A stretch of 64,000 nt of DNA from a bacterium (GCA_024635475.1 JAGXIW010000002.1:20919-84918), one strand, 5' to 3'; shown: positions 11,227 through 23,770, counted from the first letter of the stretch. Notes: generated by a model not told the origin, from the letters alone. Numbers and translations are program-made.

Positions 11227-11604
11227 ATGTGAAGTTTTATAGAAATAAATGATACATTACAAATATCAATAGAACAAGGATTTCCCAAAGAATTAGATTA
11301 TGAAGTACATGAATTAAAACAATTTAAATCATCAGATTTTGAAGATAAAATCTTTGAGTTTAAAAATAAAAAAGATATAAGGATTTATCAAATTCCTCCA
11401 GTTAGAAATTTTTTAGTACAAAATATTGACTGAAAATGGCTTTATTGGGGACTTGTGCATATAATTGAAACAAATCATGATAACATAAATCATACTACTT
11501 CATGAAAATATAAAATAGTATATATTTATACTCCAGAAGAAATGAAATATGCTCATAGATTGATTGATAGAAATAAAGATACTGATTTTTTAAATGTTAT
11601 ATAA
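11227..11604 (+). CDS. Hypothetical soluble protein, 125 aa
   Basis: Starts ATG TGA, that is Met-Gly. No signal peptide or membrane segment. A central block (IYQIPPVRNFLVQNIDGKWL then YWGLVHIIETNHD) looks like a beta-rich fold and the end (YTPEEMKYAHRLIDRNKD) is helical. I do not recognise the family. It lies between a small membrane protein and the PrsW-like protease, 23 nt before the latter, and is probably in the same transcript. Confidence 0.6.
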
Positions 11605-11627
11605 GATTAATTTATTCAAACTTAACT

Positions 11628-12566
11628 ATGGCATTATTTTTCGTATCATTAGTAGCATTATTACCTATAATTATTTGGGCTTATATTTTTTCGTATATTG
11701 ATTGAGATAGATTAAATAAATCGAGATTCATTATAGGTGTTTGAGCTTGATTAATATGAGTTTTACCAATAGTTTTTTTTGAACAAATATTTTCTTTCTT
11801 GAAATTATCTTCTGTTTTAAATGTTTTTCAAAATTTTAATCTATTTTGATATTTTTCATTTGTTATTATATTTTGTATATTTATTACAATTATTTCTTTT
11901 TTATTTTCATTATTTTTTCAAAAATCATATAAAGAAACTTGAAAGTATCTACTTTCAAGTTTCTTTATATTTTGTATATTTATCATTATAATTTCTTCTT
12001 TTTTATATCTTGTAGATTATTTTTGATTATTGTCTTATTTTTCTCAAAATTATAATATCATTTTTCATTGAACTACTATAACAAGCTTTGTATTCGTATT
12101 ATTTTATTATCTTTTTATTGCACTCATAGAAGAACTAACAAAGCATACTAATTTCTTATGAACTTCTATTAATAATATAAATACAATACAAAAATGAGTG
12201 TTGTATACTTTTTATGTTACTTTAGGTTTTGTATTTTTAGAAAATATTTTATATATTTACAATATTTACCTAGATAATTGATTTGGCTCAGATTTTTTCT
12301 TGGTTTATTTTTCTAGGTCTATTTTTTCTCTTATGCTACATATATTTTGTAGTGCATTACTAACTTATTATTTTCTAAAAGCATATTTTAAATATAAAAA
12401 TATTTTTACATTTGGTTTTATAAGATTACTTTTTCTTGGTATAACATTATCCGTTTTCTGACATGCGTTTTTTGATTTTTCCTTAGAATTGTGATGGACT
12501 TTTATGATGATAATTTATTTTTTATTTTGATATTTTTACATAACATCAATATTTTATAGGGAGTAG
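11628..12566 (+). CDS. PrsW-like intramembrane protease
   Basis: 312 residues with eight or more hydrophobic segments. The ordered motifs of the PrsW family are present: IEELTKH (about residue 181), FVFLENILY (about 217), a later RSIFSLMLHIFCSALLTYY with conserved Arg and His, and FGHAFFDFSL near the C-terminus. PrsW enzymes cleave membrane proteins such as anti-sigma factors in other bacteria; the target here is unknown. A STAS-domain protein with possible anti-anti-sigma type role is encoded at 17408, but no sigma factor is in view. Confidence 0.8.
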
Positions 12567-12608
12567 GGTAATAAGCCCTCACCTAACCTCTCCCAAAGGA
12601 GAAGAATA
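12565..12608. repeat. Dispersed repeat of the CCCTCACC...CCTCTCCC type
   Basis: GC-rich patch reading CCCTCACCTAACCTCTCCC followed by AAAGGAGA, overlapping the stop codon of the PrsW-like gene. The same short sequence class is seen between genes in many unrelated bacterial genomes. Only one copy is in this window. Confidence 0.5.
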
Positions 12609-12649
12609 GGACATTTTCTTTAGTATTTCTTTTATATTTAGTGTGTATT

Positions 12650-14338
12650 CTAGCTTGGATCTTCGATTTCAAAAATCACATTATTTTCTACATTAGATAT
12701 ATCATTCATAAAAAATGGTTGTATATCTATGTCTACACTTCTTATATTTTTATCATTTAATAAGATCTTTTCAGCATCTTTTTTTGGAATTCAATATATT
12801 CAGTTTTTTAATCTCTGAACATAGGCACTATTTTCATTTAAGAAATTTTTGTAAATCAAAGCATCTATTTCCAAAGTCAATTTCACTTCAAGTTTAGGGT
12901 AGTTTGTCTCATAAACTATATTTGTCATTCTGAGCGAGTTATTATCTATAGATAGAAGTTTTTCAATTTCTTCTATTTTTGTTTCTCAATCAGTTATTTT
13001 TTCTTCTCTAACCATTTTTTCATTTACAATATTTTTTAATTTATTTACAACTAAATCTTTATTGTAAACATAACTAGAAAATTCAAGGGTTCATTTCAAT
13101 GTAAAATAATCAAGTTTATCTCAGATTTTTACATTTTTAGGAGGTATAATATTTATTTTAATATTTTTAAATATATCATCATATGACAATATTTCAAAAG
13201 TTACATTATTTGTATTATTTTCTAATTCAAGGTATCTTTTCAATTCTTTTAATCATTCTTTTTTTAACTTATCTTCAAATATAATTTTAGCATTTTCTAT
13301 ATCTGTTTTTCATAATACTTTCTCATATATATCATCTCATCAACTAAATTTACTTATAGCTTCTGCATATATTTTTGTTTTTTCTTCTCATTTTAATCAT
13401 GGTAAACTAAATTTATCTTTTATTTTTATACTATTTCATTTAGATCAAATATATCTTCAATTTGAGTCATAATCTTTTGCTATTACATCAACTTTTAAGA
13501 TTCAAGGAGATATTTTTCAATTTGAATCAATACTAGAAGCCGGTATTTTTATAGATTCTGTAGTTTCAAACAGTAATCAATTTTTGTTTTCTATTCTTGA
13601 GTTTGGTTTTAAATATATTTCTTCTGTAAAAGAATTATAAAATATAACTTTTCAAGAACTTTTTTTTGAATTTGTTGGATTTATTCAACTAGTTTGGAAT
13701 TTTTCTTCTAGATTAATAACTTTAGATATTTTTTTTATTTTAATTACTCTATCATCAAGTAGTATATCTTCTCTATTTCATAAATCTTTAAAAATGAAAT
13801 TATAAGCCACAGTTTTTACATTTATCTCAGGTTTTATGTATATATAAGTTTTATTTATAACAAAAAATAAGACAATGAAAAATACAAATATAGATAATAA
13901 TAATATAAGTATAAAAACTCAAACTCAGCTTTTTTGGTAATATTTTAAAGAATATTTTCTAAATTCATCTACTTTTGAATTTTTTGTAATAAAAGATAAA
14001 AACATTTTTACATAATTTTTTACCTCAAATTTTAAGTATTCTAAAAAAGTTAAATTATGATTTATGATTTTAGCTTTCCCCGAATATTCAATAAAATTAG
14101 CATCTTTTACTATTGAAAAATTGATTCACAATTTTTTTCCTATATTTCTACTAGTTAGATCTTTTGTTATAATAGTTATTGATTTATTTCAAGATTTGTT
14201 TTTAAGAATTTTTAAAGATAGATAATTATGCAATATAGGATGTCAAAAAGGAAAATCTAAAATTATTTCATCTTTTTTTTCTTTTTGAATTTTTTGGATA
14301 ATATCAATTATAGAATCAGTGTTACTTATTTTTATCAT
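12650..14338 (-). CDS. Large membrane-anchored protein of unknown function
   Basis: 562 residues. Residues 1-~140 are soluble (start MIKISNTDSIIDIIQKIQKE, with FPFGHPILHNYLSL). A single transmembrane helix follows around residues 142-162 (a run of I/L/V/F before NKTYIYIKPEINV), and the remaining ~400 residues are lysine-rich and probably extracytoplasmic. The large beta-rich tail with repeated GxI/VxV patterns resembles surface proteins in candidate-phylum genomes, but I do not recognise a named family. It is divergent from the truncated MutS gene, 81 nt away, and its 5' end occupies the place where the missing MutS N-terminus would lie. Confidence 0.7.
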
Positions 14339-14419
14339 ATTTTTAATTTTACATTTTGCATTTTACATTGTTATATTTATAATCTTAAAAATGATATTTT
14401 CAATTTTAATTTTAAAAAT

Positions 14420-15802
14420 ATGCAAGACATTGTAAATATAATAAGTTTGATAGAGAAATCTATAAAAGAAGATGGTGAAAATCTTATAACTTCTGGAAAT
14501 ATTATCAAAGATTGATTTAATACAGAAATAGATAAAATCAGAGATAGAATCAATAATTCTCGTGAATGGTTAGCTAACTATCAATCTAAACTTATTAGAG
14601 AAACTTGAATAGGAACTTTAAGAATTAAGTATACAAATATAACAGGGTATTTTATAGAGATTTCAAAAAATCAGGTTTCTAAAGTTCTAGATTATTTTGT
14701 TTATAAACAAACACTTGTTAATGCGACAAGATATATTACAGAAGAATTAAAAGATTTTGAAAAAGAAATTATGGAGTGAGAACAGATTTTAGCAGATTTA
14801 GAGTATAAGGAATTTTTAGAAATTAGAGAACAGATTTTGAATAGTTTTAAAAATATAAAAGAATTAAGTGAAAAAACGGCAAAAGTAGATTTTACAACAT
14901 CGCTTTCTAGAGTTGCTTATATGTGAAATTATACAAAACCAGAGATTACAACTAATTATGATTTACAAATTAAGTTAGGTAGACATCCTATAATAGAAAA
15001 AATAACTTCTGATTTTATTTCAAATGATTTAGAACTCTGAAAAAATGATTTCGTACATATTATTACTTGACCAAATATGTGATGAAAATCTACTTTTCTT
15101 CGTCAAAATGCACTTATTTTACTTATGGCTCATATAGGAAGCTATGTTCCTGCATTCAAAGCAATTATTCCTATAACTGATAAGATATTTTCTCGTGTAT
15201 GAGCTTCTGATAATCTGTATCTTGGGCAATCTACTTTTATGGTAGAAATGCAAGAAATGGCAAATATACTTAATAATTCCACTGAAAATAGTTTTGTAAT
15301 AATTGATGAGATTGGTAGAGGGACTTCAACTTATGATGGTATGAGTTTAGCGTGGGCTATACTAAAAGAAAATCATGAAAATATAAAAGCAAAAACACTT
15401 TTCGCAACTCATTATCATGAACTTGTTGATGAATCAAAATCATTAAAGTGAGTAAAAAACTTTTCAGTTGCAGTAGGTGAGAATGAAGATAATATAGTAT
15501 TTTTAAGAAAAATAGTTCCTTGATGAATGAAAAAATCTTACTGACTTGAAGTAGCTTCTCTAGCTTGAATAAATAAAAATATAATAAATGAAGCAAAAAT
15601 AATGCTTCGTAAACTGGAGCTTAGTCATAACGGAAGTTCAAAACAACTATCGCTTTGAATAGATAAAAGTTGTAAAGAGGTAGAAGTGGTTTATGTGGAA
15701 AAAGATAATGAAGTAATTGAATTATTGAAAAATATTGATATAAATTCGTTGACTCCGATAGAGGCTTTGAATAAGTTACAAGATTTAAAAACTAAAATAT
15801 AA
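14420..15802 (+). CDS. mutS: MutS C-terminal half (5'-truncated mismatch-repair ATPase)
   Basis: 460 residues that align with the last half of MutS: clamp/lever region ([19 protein letters not shown]), ATP-binding core TGPNMGGKSTFLRQ at about residue 216, [20 protein letters not shown], Walker B/signature [19 protein letters not shown] and ATHYHEL. Full MutS has about 850 residues. The mismatch-recognition domain with its Phe-X-Glu motif, the connector and the first part of the lever are absent; no MutS-like sequence is readable in any frame upstream. The ATPase is intact with all TGA-coded glycines in place, so the remnant could still dimerise or could be a decaying gene. Confidence 0.85.
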
Positions 15803-15805
15803 ATT

Positions 15806-16255
15806 ATGTCTAAAATAGCAAATTACAATATATCTTTAAAGTGTTTTTTAAAGAATAATAAGTGAGAGATTTTGATTTTAAAAACTACTGATCATTCAAG
15901 TTTTTTAGGAACTTATGATTTCCCAGGTGGAAGAATAGATGAAAGTGAATTTGAGGTAGATTATATAGATATACTTAAAAGAGAGATACTTGAAGAAACT
16001 GGAATCAAAGATGTAAAAATCGAAAACAAAGTTGTAGCAATTGCAAGGCATAAAGTATTTGCTCATCTTAGAAAACATTCTGATGAAGATAATTATATAT
16101 TTTATATTTTTTATGAATGATTTCTAACTTATGATGAGTGTGTAATTTCTGATGAACATATTGATTTTAAATGGGTAAAATTGGAAGATATAGTTTTAGA
16201 AGATTATTTTATGAGTTGATATCTAGAAGGAGCTAGGATGTATTTAAATAAATAA
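15806..16255 (+). CDS. NUDIX hydrolase
   Basis: 149 residues. The Nudix box is readable as GGRIDESEFE plus REILEETGI, with a few extra residues between the glycine and the RE...EE part. Enzymes of this family cleave nucleoside diphosphates linked to other moieties and often sanitise nucleotide pools. Substrate cannot be told from sequence. The gene starts 3 nt after the MutS fragment and is followed 5 nt later by the glycosyltransferase, so the three are one transcript. Confidence 0.85.
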
Positions 16256-16260
16256 AATTT

Positions 16261-17352
16261 ATGCAAAATAAAACAATAATACTTCACGATACTTTCCTCT
16301 ATAAATGAGGATGAGAAAGACTTATAATTATGATGTGAAAAGTACTTGGAGCAGATATCGCATCTGGGTTTTTTAGTGAGGGAAGTTTTGATTTGAGAAA
16401 AGAGTGATTTACTTGAAAAATGATTTCAGTATCAAGCGAAATATTTAAAAAATGATTTAGGCATTTGAAATTGAAATGGGCTTTTTTATTTAAAACAAAG
16501 TTTTTGAAAGATTATAATATAGTTATTTTTAGTTGAGATTGTATAAGTGCTGTGAGAAATTGTACAAAATCTCAAAAAAAGATTTATTATTGTCATACTC
16601 CACCAAGATACATCTATGATTTAAATGAATTATACTTGAAAAAAATCAATTTTTTAATTAGACCTGTTTTTAAAATTGGATTCTATATTTTTAAAACTCT
16701 TTATGAAAGAGATATTAAAAAAATGGATTTGATTTTAACAAATTCTCAAAATACTAAAGATAGAATTAAAAAATTTCTTTGAATTGATGCAGAAATCCTT
16801 TACCCTCCTGTAGATTTAAAAGAATTTAAATATAAATGACAATGAGATTATTATCTAAGTTTTGCAAGACTATCTACAGTAAAAAGAGTCGATAGGATAG
16901 TTGAAGCTTTTAAATTAATGAAAGACAAGAAATTAATTGTTATTTATGGAGAAAATGATCCGCAAAAACAAGAAGTTATGGAATTAGCTAAATGATACAG
17001 AAATATAGAGTTTATTACTCTACCAGGTAATATAGGTTTTACTGATTATATAGGGAATAGTATAGCAACTATTTATATACCAATTAATGAAGATTTTGGA
17101 ATGAGTCCTGTTGAAAGTATGTCAGCTTGAAAACCTGTTGTCTGAGTAAATGAATGATGATTAAAAGAAAGTATAATTGATTGAAAAACTGGAATTTTGA
17201 TAGATAGTGAAGCCAAAATTGAGGATATAATAAATGCAGTAGAATTTCTAACTCCAGAAAAATGTTTAGAAATGAAAAATGATTGTGAAAAGAGAGCAAA
17301 TGATTTTTCTCTTGAAAAATTTAGTGAAAGATTAAATGATTTAGTTTCATAA
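16261..17352 (+). CDS. GT4-type glycosyltransferase
   Basis: 363 residues with the two-domain GT-B layout. The N-terminus has the glycine-rich acceptor loop YKGGGERL, the middle YYCHTPPRYIYDL, and the C-terminal donor domain has LSFARLSTVKRVDRIVEAF, then EDFGMSPVESMSAGKPVVG and NEGGLKE. This is the retaining GT4 pattern (E-X7-E type) used to build lipopolysaccharide-like or capsule glycans from nucleotide sugars. A polyprenyl sugar-phosphate transferase is nearby at 18312. A bidirectional terminator follows directly. Confidence 0.9.
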
Positions 17353-17357
17353 CAAAT

Positions 17358-17393
17358 AAAAAAAGCATAAATTATTTAATTTATGCTTTTTTT
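17358..17393. terminator. Bidirectional intrinsic terminator
   Basis: Perfect 15-bp stem AAAAAAAGCATAAAT / ATTTATGCTTTTTTT with a 6-nt loop, between the convergent glycosyltransferase and STAS genes. T-runs on both strands let it serve both. Confidence 0.85.
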
Positions 17394-17407
17394 ATAATAC
17401 TTTTAAT

Positions 17408-17761
17408 TTATGCTTTAATTGCTATTACAGCTTCTTCTTCTGTATCTGCCACAGGAACTATAGACGTTATTCAAACAAGCTCAAGTACATCTTTTACTCA
17501 TTCCTGACAATTAGTTATATAGATTTTTCATTCATTTTCTTCTATATTTGAAAATATATCAGCAATATAACCAATTGATTTTGAATTAAGGTATTTTAAT
17601 CAAGATAAATTAAAAATTATTTTTTTTCACTCAAAATTTCAAATAATTTTATATAAAGATCAGAATGTCTTGTCTGCATTTGTCTCATCTAATTCTCAAG
17701 CAAATTCAAAAATCATAATTCAATCAATATCTTTTTGTTTTATTTCTATTAAAGTTTCCAT
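17408..17761 (-). CDS. STAS-domain protein (anti-anti-sigma factor type)
   Basis: 117 residues covering one STAS domain: MIFEFAGELDETNADKTF, then IIFNLSGLKYLNSKSIGYI, which is the signature strand-loop-helix with serines where SpoIIAA-like proteins are phosphorylated, then LVGITSIVPVADTEEEAV. In known systems such proteins bind anti-sigma kinases or form part of a stressosome. No partner kinase or phosphatase is in the window. Confidence 0.85.
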
Positions 17762-17855
17762 ATTTATTATTTTTTATTAGAAATTAATTAACTTTTGATT
17801 ATTATATACTAAATTTTTTATTAAATCAAATTTTTTAAACACTAAATTTTTAAAA

Positions 17856-18311
17856 ATGAAAAAAATATATAATATCAATGATTTAAAAAATCTAAAAATA
17901 GATATTGAAATACCCAGTATTATTTTTTTGTATGGTGATTTATGAGCAGGAAAAACAACCATGTCAAAATACATAATTAATGATTTATTTTGATATACTT
18001 GAAATGTGACTAGTCCAACTTATACTTATTATAATAAATATGAAGTTGATAATTATAAATCTAAATACAATCATCCTAAAATAAACTCGCAATGACAGAA
18101 AGTAACTCTTTATCATTTTGATTTATACAGACTCAAAGATTATGATGAATTTTTTGCTATCGGATGAGAAGAAGTTTTTGATAATAACACTTGAATTATA
18201 TTTGTTGAATGGCCAGAAATATTGGAAGGGTATTATAAACCTGATTTAGTTATTAAGTTAAGTAAAACTGATAATGAGGATGAGAGGGAAATAGAGGTAA
18301 TAGAAAATTAA
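17856..18311 (+). CDS. tsaE: tRNA threonylcarbamoyladenosine biosynthesis ATPase
   Basis: 151 residues. TsaE is the ATPase partner of TsaB/TsaD in making t6A37 of ANN-decoding tRNAs. Diagnostic features: FLYGDLGAGKTTMSKY (P-loop near residue 27), TSPTYTYYNKYEV, LYHFDLYRLKDYDEF and IIFVEWPEIL. An extra 20-residue low-complexity segment sits between the threonine block and the YHFDLYR block. The stop codon directly abuts the stop of the convergent sugar transferase (18312). Confidence 0.92.
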
Positions 18312-19778
18312 TTACCTCTTCAATATACTTCCTATAGTTTTAAAAAGTATTTTTAAATCAAGAAGAAAACTCCAGTTTTCTATATAAAATATATCAAATT
18401 TTACTTCTTCATCAAAAGAATTTGTTTCTCTACCATTTACTTGAGCCATTCAAGTGATTCATGGTTTAATGGTTAATACTCTTTTTTGGTATAATTCATA
18501 ATTATCTACTTCTCTTGGTTGATGAGGTCTTGGTCAAATTAGACTCATATTTCAAATTAATACATTGAAAAGTTGAGGTAATTCATCTATTGAATATTTT
18601 TCTATAAATTTTCATATTTTTGTCTTTCTAGGATCATTTTTTATTTTGTATAATGGTCATTGTCTTGAACTTCTTTCTTTAATTAATTGTTTTTCATAAT
18701 TTAATGCTTCATCTTCATTTGGATCTATTCAATAACTATCTTTTATGCAATATTTCCATTTTAGGTATCTAAATTTATATAGAAAAAATACGATTCACTT
18801 TTGTCAGGTTCTTTTATTTTTATAAATCATTGGTCCACTTGGATCCTCCATTTTTATCATAATTCATACAAAAATCATAAGAGGAAAAAATAAAATTATT
18901 CAGACTATACTTCAAAATACATCAATTATTCTTTTTATTACTCTTCACCAATTATCAAGTGCTATGTTTTTGATATCAATTACAGGTATATTATTGATTA
19001 GAGTTAGTTCAGTGTTTAGTTTTGTAAGATCAAATAAATTTGTTATGTACCTGTATCTTATTCAGTAGATTTTACAATATTCCCATATTTTAAATAATTC
19101 TTCATTATTAAAATCACTATCTATAAAAAGAACTTCATCAATTCATTGCAATATTTTTTCTAAGTTGTTATCATTTCAAAAATAATTTATTTTTTCTAGA
19201 TTTTTATCTTTTTTGTTTATATATCATACTATTTTATATATAGAAGCATTTTTAATATCATCTATAATTTCTTGAATTTCTCTCTCTTTTTTATTATTTA
19301 TTAATAGTATTTTTGTTTTTGGAATAATCTTTTTATCAAGTAAATAATTTTGTATTTTATTTAAAATTAATCTTGATGCAATATTTAAAAATGTTCAAAT
19401 AATGAATGTATAGAGAATTATAAGTCTTGGAATTTCAGTTTTTTCATAGATAAATCATTTTCAAAGGTAAGCAAAAACAGAGAAAAATATAAAAGCATAA
19501 AATCAATACCTAATTAATTCTAATATTTCTTTTATTTTAGAATTTGATATTTTTATTTGGTATAATTTATGACTTGCAATTATTATGATATATAAGAAAC
19601 TTCAAAATAAAGCAAATTTAGCAAGACTGTGATCGTTGATTGTTTGAGTAGGTAGAATTATTCATGGAATTAAATCTGTTATGAGTCTTATCTCACGAGC
19701 AATAAAAAACGAAAAAAATATCACAATAAAATCAAGAGGAATCTTGATAATCGATAATATGATTTCGTATTTTTTCAT
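18312..19778 (-). CDS. Polyprenyl-phosphate sugar-1-phosphate transferase (WcaJ/exopolysaccharide type)
   Basis: 488 residues. The N-terminal ~200 have four membrane helices and a nucleotide-binding-like region. The C-terminal ~200 are the bacterial sugar transferase domain: KRIIDVFGSIVG, DPSGPMIYKNKRTGQKG, KFRYLKW, then SIDELPQLFNVLIGNMSLIG, GPRPHQPREV and IKPGITGMAQVNGRE. These enzymes start a surface glycan by loading the first sugar phosphate on undecaprenyl phosphate. It is in range of the GT4 enzyme at 16261 and the PAP2 phosphatase at 25668, which may serve the same lipid cycle. Confidence 0.92.
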
Positions 19779-19983
19779 GGAGTTTAGAATTTTAGAAATT
19801 TAGAACTTTAGAATGTTAGAAATTCAGACATTTAAAACTTTATAGTAACATTTTATTTTTTTTATTTTCAATTGCAAATACAATTTTTTTTATTAAAATC
19901 TAATTATTAGAATAAAGATAAAATACTAAAAAATAAAACATTTATTTTATATATTCTAAAGCCTACTCTCTAATAACTAATTT

Positions 19984-21075
19984 ATGAAAGATATATTGAA
20001 ACTTATTAAATCAATCTTTTTAGATATATTAAAACTTTATAAAAATTTTCTTCATTGGAATATAAGTAAGTTATTTATTTCATTGGGATCTATAGCACTT
20101 TCTTTTCTTTTAGCTATTCCTTTCATAATAGTTTTAGTTATTATGTATTTTGCTTTTGATTTAAACTCATATGTTACTTCTATGGATGTAAGTTTGTTCT
20201 CGCTACTTGGATTTTTATCAGGAGAACCCTTAATTTTCACTCTTTTTATTATTTTTTCTTTATTGACATTTTTCTCTGCATTACTTGGTTATAGTTATAG
20301 AAGAGTATTATTTACAAAATTAAATTTATCATATATAGATTGAAAAAAAATATCTTATATAAAAAATAAATATTTTGATTTTAAATTGATTTGGAAATAT
20401 TTTAAAGTAATAACTTTGATTGCTTTATTTGTGTCAGTTCCATTTTTTGTTTTTATTATTTGATTTTTTATATTATTTTTTATATTTGGATGAGCTTCTT
20501 GAGTTCAAGCACTATTAATTTCAAGTCAATTTAATTTATTTTCTTTACTTGCTTTATTATTATTATTAATTTGTTTTGTGGCTTTTGTTTATATATCATA
20601 TAGATTATATTTTGCCGTGATTATGCTAGTTGATAAAAAACATTATGAAGACAATGAAAAACCTATGTTTTATATAATAGAATCTTTTTTAAAAACTAAA
20701 GATATTTTTGTATTTATGAAATTTATTTTGGTAATGATTTTATTATCTATCATTATTGTACCTTTTGGTTTCCTACAAGATTCCTATTCTAAATCATTAA
20801 AAGATATAAGAATTTATAAATCATATTATTCTATGTGAGAAATTGAAAAAGGTGTAATAGATGAAAATAAAGAAGAAAATCCTAATTATGATTATATCAA
20901 TGAAATAAAACCAAATTATGTAGATTTTTCTGCAGAAAAATTAAATAGTCTTGAAGTAACTTATTTTTATATAAATTATTTTTTAATACTATTAACTTTT
21001 TTAATAATTTTTGGTTTATTTGAAATGGTAGGAGTCTCTTTTTATAAGCATGAAATTATAAAAAAACACACTTAA
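19984..21075 (+). CDS. Multi-pass membrane protein, unknown
   Basis: 363 residues with about six hydrophobic segments, starting MKDILKLIKSIFLDILKLYK. It has no signal peptide or recognisable motif. The layout (amphipathic N-terminus, paired helices, acidic loop rich in Asn/Asp/Glu around residue 290-320, then a last helix) resembles uncharacterised glycerophosphoryl-diesterase-like membrane or DUF families, but I cannot name one. It is followed 32 nt later by another membrane protein and then by the M23 hydrolase gene, suggesting an envelope role. Confidence 0.65.
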
Positions 21076-21107
21076 AAAATTTGTTTATCTGGTTTATTTT
21101 AATCTCA

Positions 21108-21488
21108 ATGAAAAAAAAGTTCTTACTTTTTATAATTATAATTGTTTTTTTCATAAGTATATTTTCACTTATACTTATATTAAATTTTGTTGATCCTTAT
21201 TCTAGTTGAATTATAGGTATTTTTTCAGTAATTGTATCTTTTGTTTTAGGTTTAACTACATTTTTAACTTTGTTTTTTTATTTATTTAAAAAAGTTTATT
21301 ATAGGTGAGATGTATTCTTGTATCATGTGTATACTAGTTTTAGGCAAGGATTTCTTATAAGTTTATTTATCCTTTTAAATATCATTTTTAACTTCTTTTC
21401 TATTTTTTCATTTATAAATTTATTTGTAATTTTTTCATTAGTTGTATTTTTAGAATTATTCATAAGAAATTTTGAGGATATATGATAG
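21108..21488 (+). CDS. Small membrane protein, 126 aa
   Basis: Four hydrophobic segments with short loops (YSSGIIGIFSVIVSFVLG in the second). No named family recognised. The order of helices and the conserved-looking YYRGDVFLYHVYTSFRQGFL loop resemble small CPR membrane proteins of unknown role. Probably co-transcribed with the preceding membrane protein. Confidence 0.6.
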
Positions 21489-21619
21489 AATAAGGGTAGA
21501 AGAATTTATTTTTTTCAAAATAGTCATTTTCTTGATTATTTTTTTTAAATATGATAAAATACTAGTAGTTACAAATCTATTGGTAACAAGTATAAAGTTA
21601 ACTAGCAATAAAAACAAAA

Positions 21620-23632
21620 ATGTTTAATAAAATAGTTTCAATATTTTTAATTAATTTAATGTTTCTTTGAAACATTGTTTTTGCTGAAGAAAAAGTTGAT
21701 TTATTAAAAGAAAGAAGAAAAACAGTACTTGAAAATTTCAAAAAACAAGAGATTAAAAATATATTTGACAATACTGAATTTTTTGATGCTTCATCAAATA
21801 AATCACTGGTAGATTCATCCAAAAAAATCGATATGTTTAGTACTTTACAATCAAAAACTGAAGAAAAAAGAATTTATTTAGAAAGTCAAAATGAATTACT
21901 CATAGAAAGAGTTAATTCTTTAGAGAAATCTATATCTTCAATTGATAAGGATATCCAAGATAAAATCACAGAAGTAAACATTACAAATATAAGAATAATA
22001 AAAATAAAAAAAGATATAGAATCATGAAAAAAAGCCATAGAAATTTTAAAAGAAAAAATAAAAACTAATAGGGAAATACTTCTAGAATATGTAAATCATA
22101 TATATAAGAAATGAAATCTTACTTTTAATAATGATAATAATATAGATAATATCAAATGAATAATTCTTAATTGAGAAGATATTTGAGAGATATTGAATGA
22201 TTTACATTTTAAATCTATTTTGGAACTTACTTGACAAAAATTGGTAGAAAAACATAGACAATATGTAGGATCTCTATATGTAAAAAAAATGGAACTAGAG
22301 AGTAATGAAAAGAATTCAGTACTCTTAAGAAATCATCTTATAATAGAAAAAAAAGTTTTAGATGAAAAAAAAGAATTTAAACAAAGAATTTTAGAAATTA
22401 CAAAATGAAAAGAAGAACTTTATAAAAAATATATAAAAGATAAAATTGAAATAGAGAAAAAAATGAAATTGAAAGAATTAAAAGAAATTATAATATTTCA
22501 AAATACTAAAAATAAAGTTTTAAAACAAAATGATTGTGAATATGTTGACATAAATAAAGAAGAAGAAAAATTGTATAAGATGTCAAATAAATGTATAGAG
22601 TTAAATAAAGTAATTTATGCGGAATCAAAACTTCAGAAATTGAATTATATATGAATAAATCCATTCAAATGGCCAGTAACTCCTTCTTATGGTATAAGTG
22701 CTTATTATCACGATGAATGATACAAAAAATCAATTTGAGATGAACATGATGCTATAGATATAAAAGTATCTCAATGAAGTTCTGTAAAGGCTGCATCTGA
22801 TTGATATATTATATATTTAAATCCACCAACTACAGATGCTTATTCTTATGTAGCAATAAAACATAGTGATTGATTTGTAACTGTTTACTGACATCTAAGT
22901 GAAGTATTAGTTAGACAATATGATTATGTAAAGGAATGAGAAATATTTGCTAAAAGTTGATGAGAATATGGTACAAAATGAGCTTGATTATTAAGTACTT
23001 GACCTCATTTGCATTTCGAAGTTTTTCAAAATAAAGATTTTGTGGATCCCTTAGAGTTTTTAGACACTTCTCATATTACATTTAATGAATTACCAGAAAA
23101 ATATAAGTACAAATTCTATAATGATTTTAAAATGAGAAAATGATATGAATATCAAGATGTGACAAAAAGTCAAAGATGACTAAAAATTGATTGATTAACT
23201 GAAGTTGAAAGACAAAAAAGTCTTTTAAGTAGATATGCAAAATGATGATTTTCAGATTGGAATATGTGGGTTGAAGAATCTTTAGACGGTGATATAGATC
23301 CTACATTTGTAATGTGTATTGGTATAGCTGAAACTTGACTTTGAAAACATACAAAAACAGATAATAATGTATGAAATGTATGAAATACTGATTCTTGAGC
23401 AACAAAAACTATGTGAAGTGTTAGAGATTGAGTGAGATCAATAATTTTTACACTAAATAATAAATATTTATGAAAATATGTAGAATTAAAAGATTTAAGT
23501 AGATATGGTAATAAAACAGGTTCTATTTATGCATCAAGTGATTTTAATTGGCATAATAATATAACAAAATGTATGTCAGTAATAAAACAACAATATATTC
23601 CAGATACTTATAATTTTAGATTATATAACTAA
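21620..23632 (+). CDS. Secreted murein hydrolase: coiled coil, M23 peptidase and lysozyme-like domain
   Basis: 670 residues. A signal peptide (to about residue 22, ending VFAEE) is followed by ~280 residues of coiled coil as in EnvC/NlpD-type activators. The M23 endopeptidase domain has the zinc ligands in GDEHDAIDIKVS and the final HLHFEVF, with VYGHLSEV between. The last ~150 residues contain IGIAETGLGKHTKTDNNVGN, which looks like a lysozyme/glucosaminidase-type catalytic helix with a Glu. The protein would thus cut both peptide and glycan of peptidoglycan, useful in division or in attack on a host cell wall. It stands alone on its transcript with a 138-nt spacer downstream. Confidence 0.85.
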
Positions 23633-23770
23633 TTATAGTCAAGTTAATTTTATCTAAAAATCATTCCATTTCTTTGACCCCATATTTTAAATATGTTAAT
23701 ATTGTTTTATAAGGTAATAACACTTTATAAAAAAATAAAAACAAATTTAATTTTTTAAAAAGGCAATATT

